Positions 5,381-6,765 of a DNA stretch of 6,765 nucleotides are shown here, piece after piece. Numbering within the stretch: position 1 is the stretch's first letter; the number at the start of each line of letters is the position of its first letter. The notes below the pieces were generated by a model that saw nothing but the letters and a program-made list of their open reading frames with translations, made no database searches and had not been told where the DNA came from. Both the position numbers and the translations under genes were made by a program. This DNA comes from Ignavibacteriaceae bacterium (GTDB lineage: Bacteria > Bacteroidota > Ignavibacteria > Ignavibacteriales > Ignavibacteriaceae). The stretch is from assembly GCA_019912505.1 (NCBI GenBank), contig JAIOIM010000117.1:1-6765 (forward strand), in the 5' to 3' direction.

Positions 5381-6765
5381 GAACTCCTACTCAAACATCT
5401 TCGATAAAATTGAAAAAATTAAACGGGGAGAGTTATCTCTCCGTTCTAATATTGAGTACTTTCTTTCCAGAATAGAAGCAAATAAAAAATTAAATGCATT
5501 CAACTTCATTTTTTCGGAAGAAGCATTAGCAAGTGCTGATATAATCGAGGAAAAGATATTAACTGGCAAGCACGGTAAATTAGCCGGTATGGTTATAGCC
5601 GTAAAAGATGTAATTTCAATAAAGGGGAAGCCGCTTACCTGTTCATCAAAAATTCTAAAAGATTTTTTTTCCGTTTACACAGCAACTGCCGTACAGAAGT
5701 TAATTTCGGAAGATGCTATTATTATCGGCAAAACTAATTGCGATGAATTTGCAATGGGTTCATCAAACGAAAACTCTGTGTTTGGGAATGTTCTCAATCC
5801 TGTTGATATTACGAGGGTTCCGGGTGGATCAAGCGGCGGCTCGGCGGCGGCAGTTGCTGCTGGTTTATGTGATGCTTCGCTTGGTTCGGATACCGGCGGT
5901 TCTATACGACAACCGGCTTCATTCTGTGGTGTGTTCGGGGTAAAACCAACCTATGGAAGAGTGTCGCGCTACGGACTTACAGCATTCGCATCTTCATTCG
6001 ATTCAATTGGTCCTTTTACAAACAATGTAACAGATGCAGCAGCAATATTGGAAGTGATGAGTGGAAAAGATGCCAATGATTCAACATCATCAGAACGCTC
6101 GGTTCCCGAATATACAGCCAATTTAGTAAATCGCTCTCAGCCCGTCATCATCGGCATCCCGAAAGAATACTTTGGAAAAGGTTTATCCATCGAAGTGAAA
6201 AACGCGGTTGAGGAATTTGTTAAAAAGTTAGAAGACTCAAATATTAGCGTTAAAGAAATAAGTTTACCAAACACCGAATACACAATAGCAGCGTATTATA
6301 TTTTAACTACAGCAGAGGCTTCTTCAAATCTTGCCCGTTACGATGGTGCTAAATATGGTTATCGTTCTGGAAATTCTTCAAGCCTTATTGAGATGTACAA
6401 AAACTCACGTTCCGAAGCTTTCGGCAGTGAGGTAAAACGAAGAATAATGCTCGGTACTTATGTTCTTTCTGCCGGCTATTACGATGCCTACTACAGTAAA
6501 GCTCAAAAAGTTAGACGAATTATAAAAAATGATTTTGATGAAGCATTTAAAAAAGTTGATTTGATTTTAACGCCGACATCACCAACAGTGGCATTTAAAA
6601 TCGGCGAAAAATCCAACGACCCCCTTGAAATGTACTTAAGCGATATTTATACTACCTCTGCTAACCTTGCCGGAATTCCCGGTATAAATATCCCCGCTGC
6701 AAAAAATAAAGAAGGATTACCGATCGGTATTCAAATTTTAGCTCCGCAATTCGGCGAGTTAGAAC
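5379..6765 (+). CDS. gatA: Asp-tRNA(Asn)/Glu-tRNA(Gln) amidotransferase subunit A, C-terminus beyond right edge
   Basis: GatA is the amidase of GatCAB, which releases ammonia from glutamine to convert mischarged Glu-tRNA(Gln) or Asp-tRNA(Asn). The visible 462 residues run to the right edge; the family is usually about 480-490, so roughly 20-25 are missing. The Ser-cisSer-Lys triad is intact: Lys76 (IAVKDV), Ser151 (PGGSSGGS) and Ser175 (GSDTGGSIRQ). Later marks include FGVKPTYGRVSRYGL (186-200), a typical SSFDSIGP (205-212), SNLARYDGAKYG (316-327) and LTPTSPT (397-403). No ATG lies before codon 71, so the start is the TTG at 5379-5381, giving the typical N-terminus (NSYSNIFDKI, then YFLSRIEANKKLNAF). 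The nearest Shine-Dalgarno-like AAGG (5359-5362) is 16 bases away, too far for normal use, which makes the hairpin there notable. The homologue assignment is certain and the start probable. Confidence 0.95.
   Translation, partial: MNSYSNIFDKIEKIKRGELSLRSNIEYFLSRIEANKKLNAFNFIFSEEALASADIIEEKILTGKHGKLAGMVIAVKDVISIKGKPLTCSSKILKDFFSVYTATAVQKLISEDAIIIGKTNCDEFAMGSSNENSVFGNVLNPVDITRVPGGSSGGSAAAVAAGLCDASLGSDTGGSIRQPASFCGVFGVKPTYGRVSRYGLTAFASSFDSIGPFTNNVTDAAAILEVMSGKDANDSTSSERSVPEYTANLVNRSQPVIIGIPKEYFGKGLSIEVKNAVEEFVKKLEDSNISVKEISLPNTEYTIAAYYILTTAEASSNLARYDGAKYGYRSGNSSSLIEMYKNSRSEAFGSEVKRRIMLGTYVLSAGYYDAYYSKAQKVRRIIKNDFDEAFKKVDLILTPTSPTVAFKIGEKSNDPLEMYLSDIYTTSANLAGIPGINIPAAKNKEGLPIGIQILAPQFGELE

Overview
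The window is ordinary bacterial chromosome, AT-rich and tightly packed. It has two divergent gene clusters that start from a shared 149-bp intergenic region (1923-2071). Several features fit the Ignavibacteria/Chlorobiota-Bacteroidota lineage: the short psd-pssA pair, separate PurS and PurQ subunits, protein sequence style, AT-biased third positions and frequent non-ATG starts. That placement is an impression from the proteins and no search supports it. I see no mobile element, CRISPR array, tRNA, rRNA or sign of recent transfer.

Left cluster (minus strand, reading from 1922 towards 1): ybaB/ebfC (nucleoid-associated protein), recR (recombination mediator), a class I SAM-dependent methyltransferase, and the N-terminal 89 residues of a lipoprotein that runs off the left edge. 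The junctions are 0 bp, a 1-bp overlap and a 4-bp ATGA overlap, so this is one transcript with coupled translation. ybaB and recR are the conserved core. The usual upstream partner dnaX is not here, because ybaB is the first gene and faces a divergent promoter.

Right cluster (plus strand, 2072 to the right edge): a divergent PurC-like protein, psd and pssA (the two enzymes that make phosphatidylethanolamine from CDP-diacylglycerol and serine), purS and purQ (two subunits of FGAM synthase), tatA (Tat protein export), and gatA (amidotransferase for Gln-tRNA/Asn-tRNA), which is cut by the right edge. Gaps are 6, 2, 41, -1, 1 and 33 bp, so the genes are probably co-transcribed from a sigma-70-like promoter at 2015-2042, although the pathways are unrelated.

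The most interesting item is the first gene of the right cluster. It aligns over its whole length with SAICAR synthetase (PurC), but it lacks the N-terminal glycine-rich nucleotide loop and most of the metal- and substrate-binding residues. It looks like a stable pseudoenzyme or a repurposed paralogue rather than a purine enzyme. The second is an inverted repeat between tatA and gatA. It contains part of the tatA stop codon, most of the gatA TTG start codon, and a Shine-Dalgarno-like sequence in its loop. I do not see a new multi-gene system beyond these.
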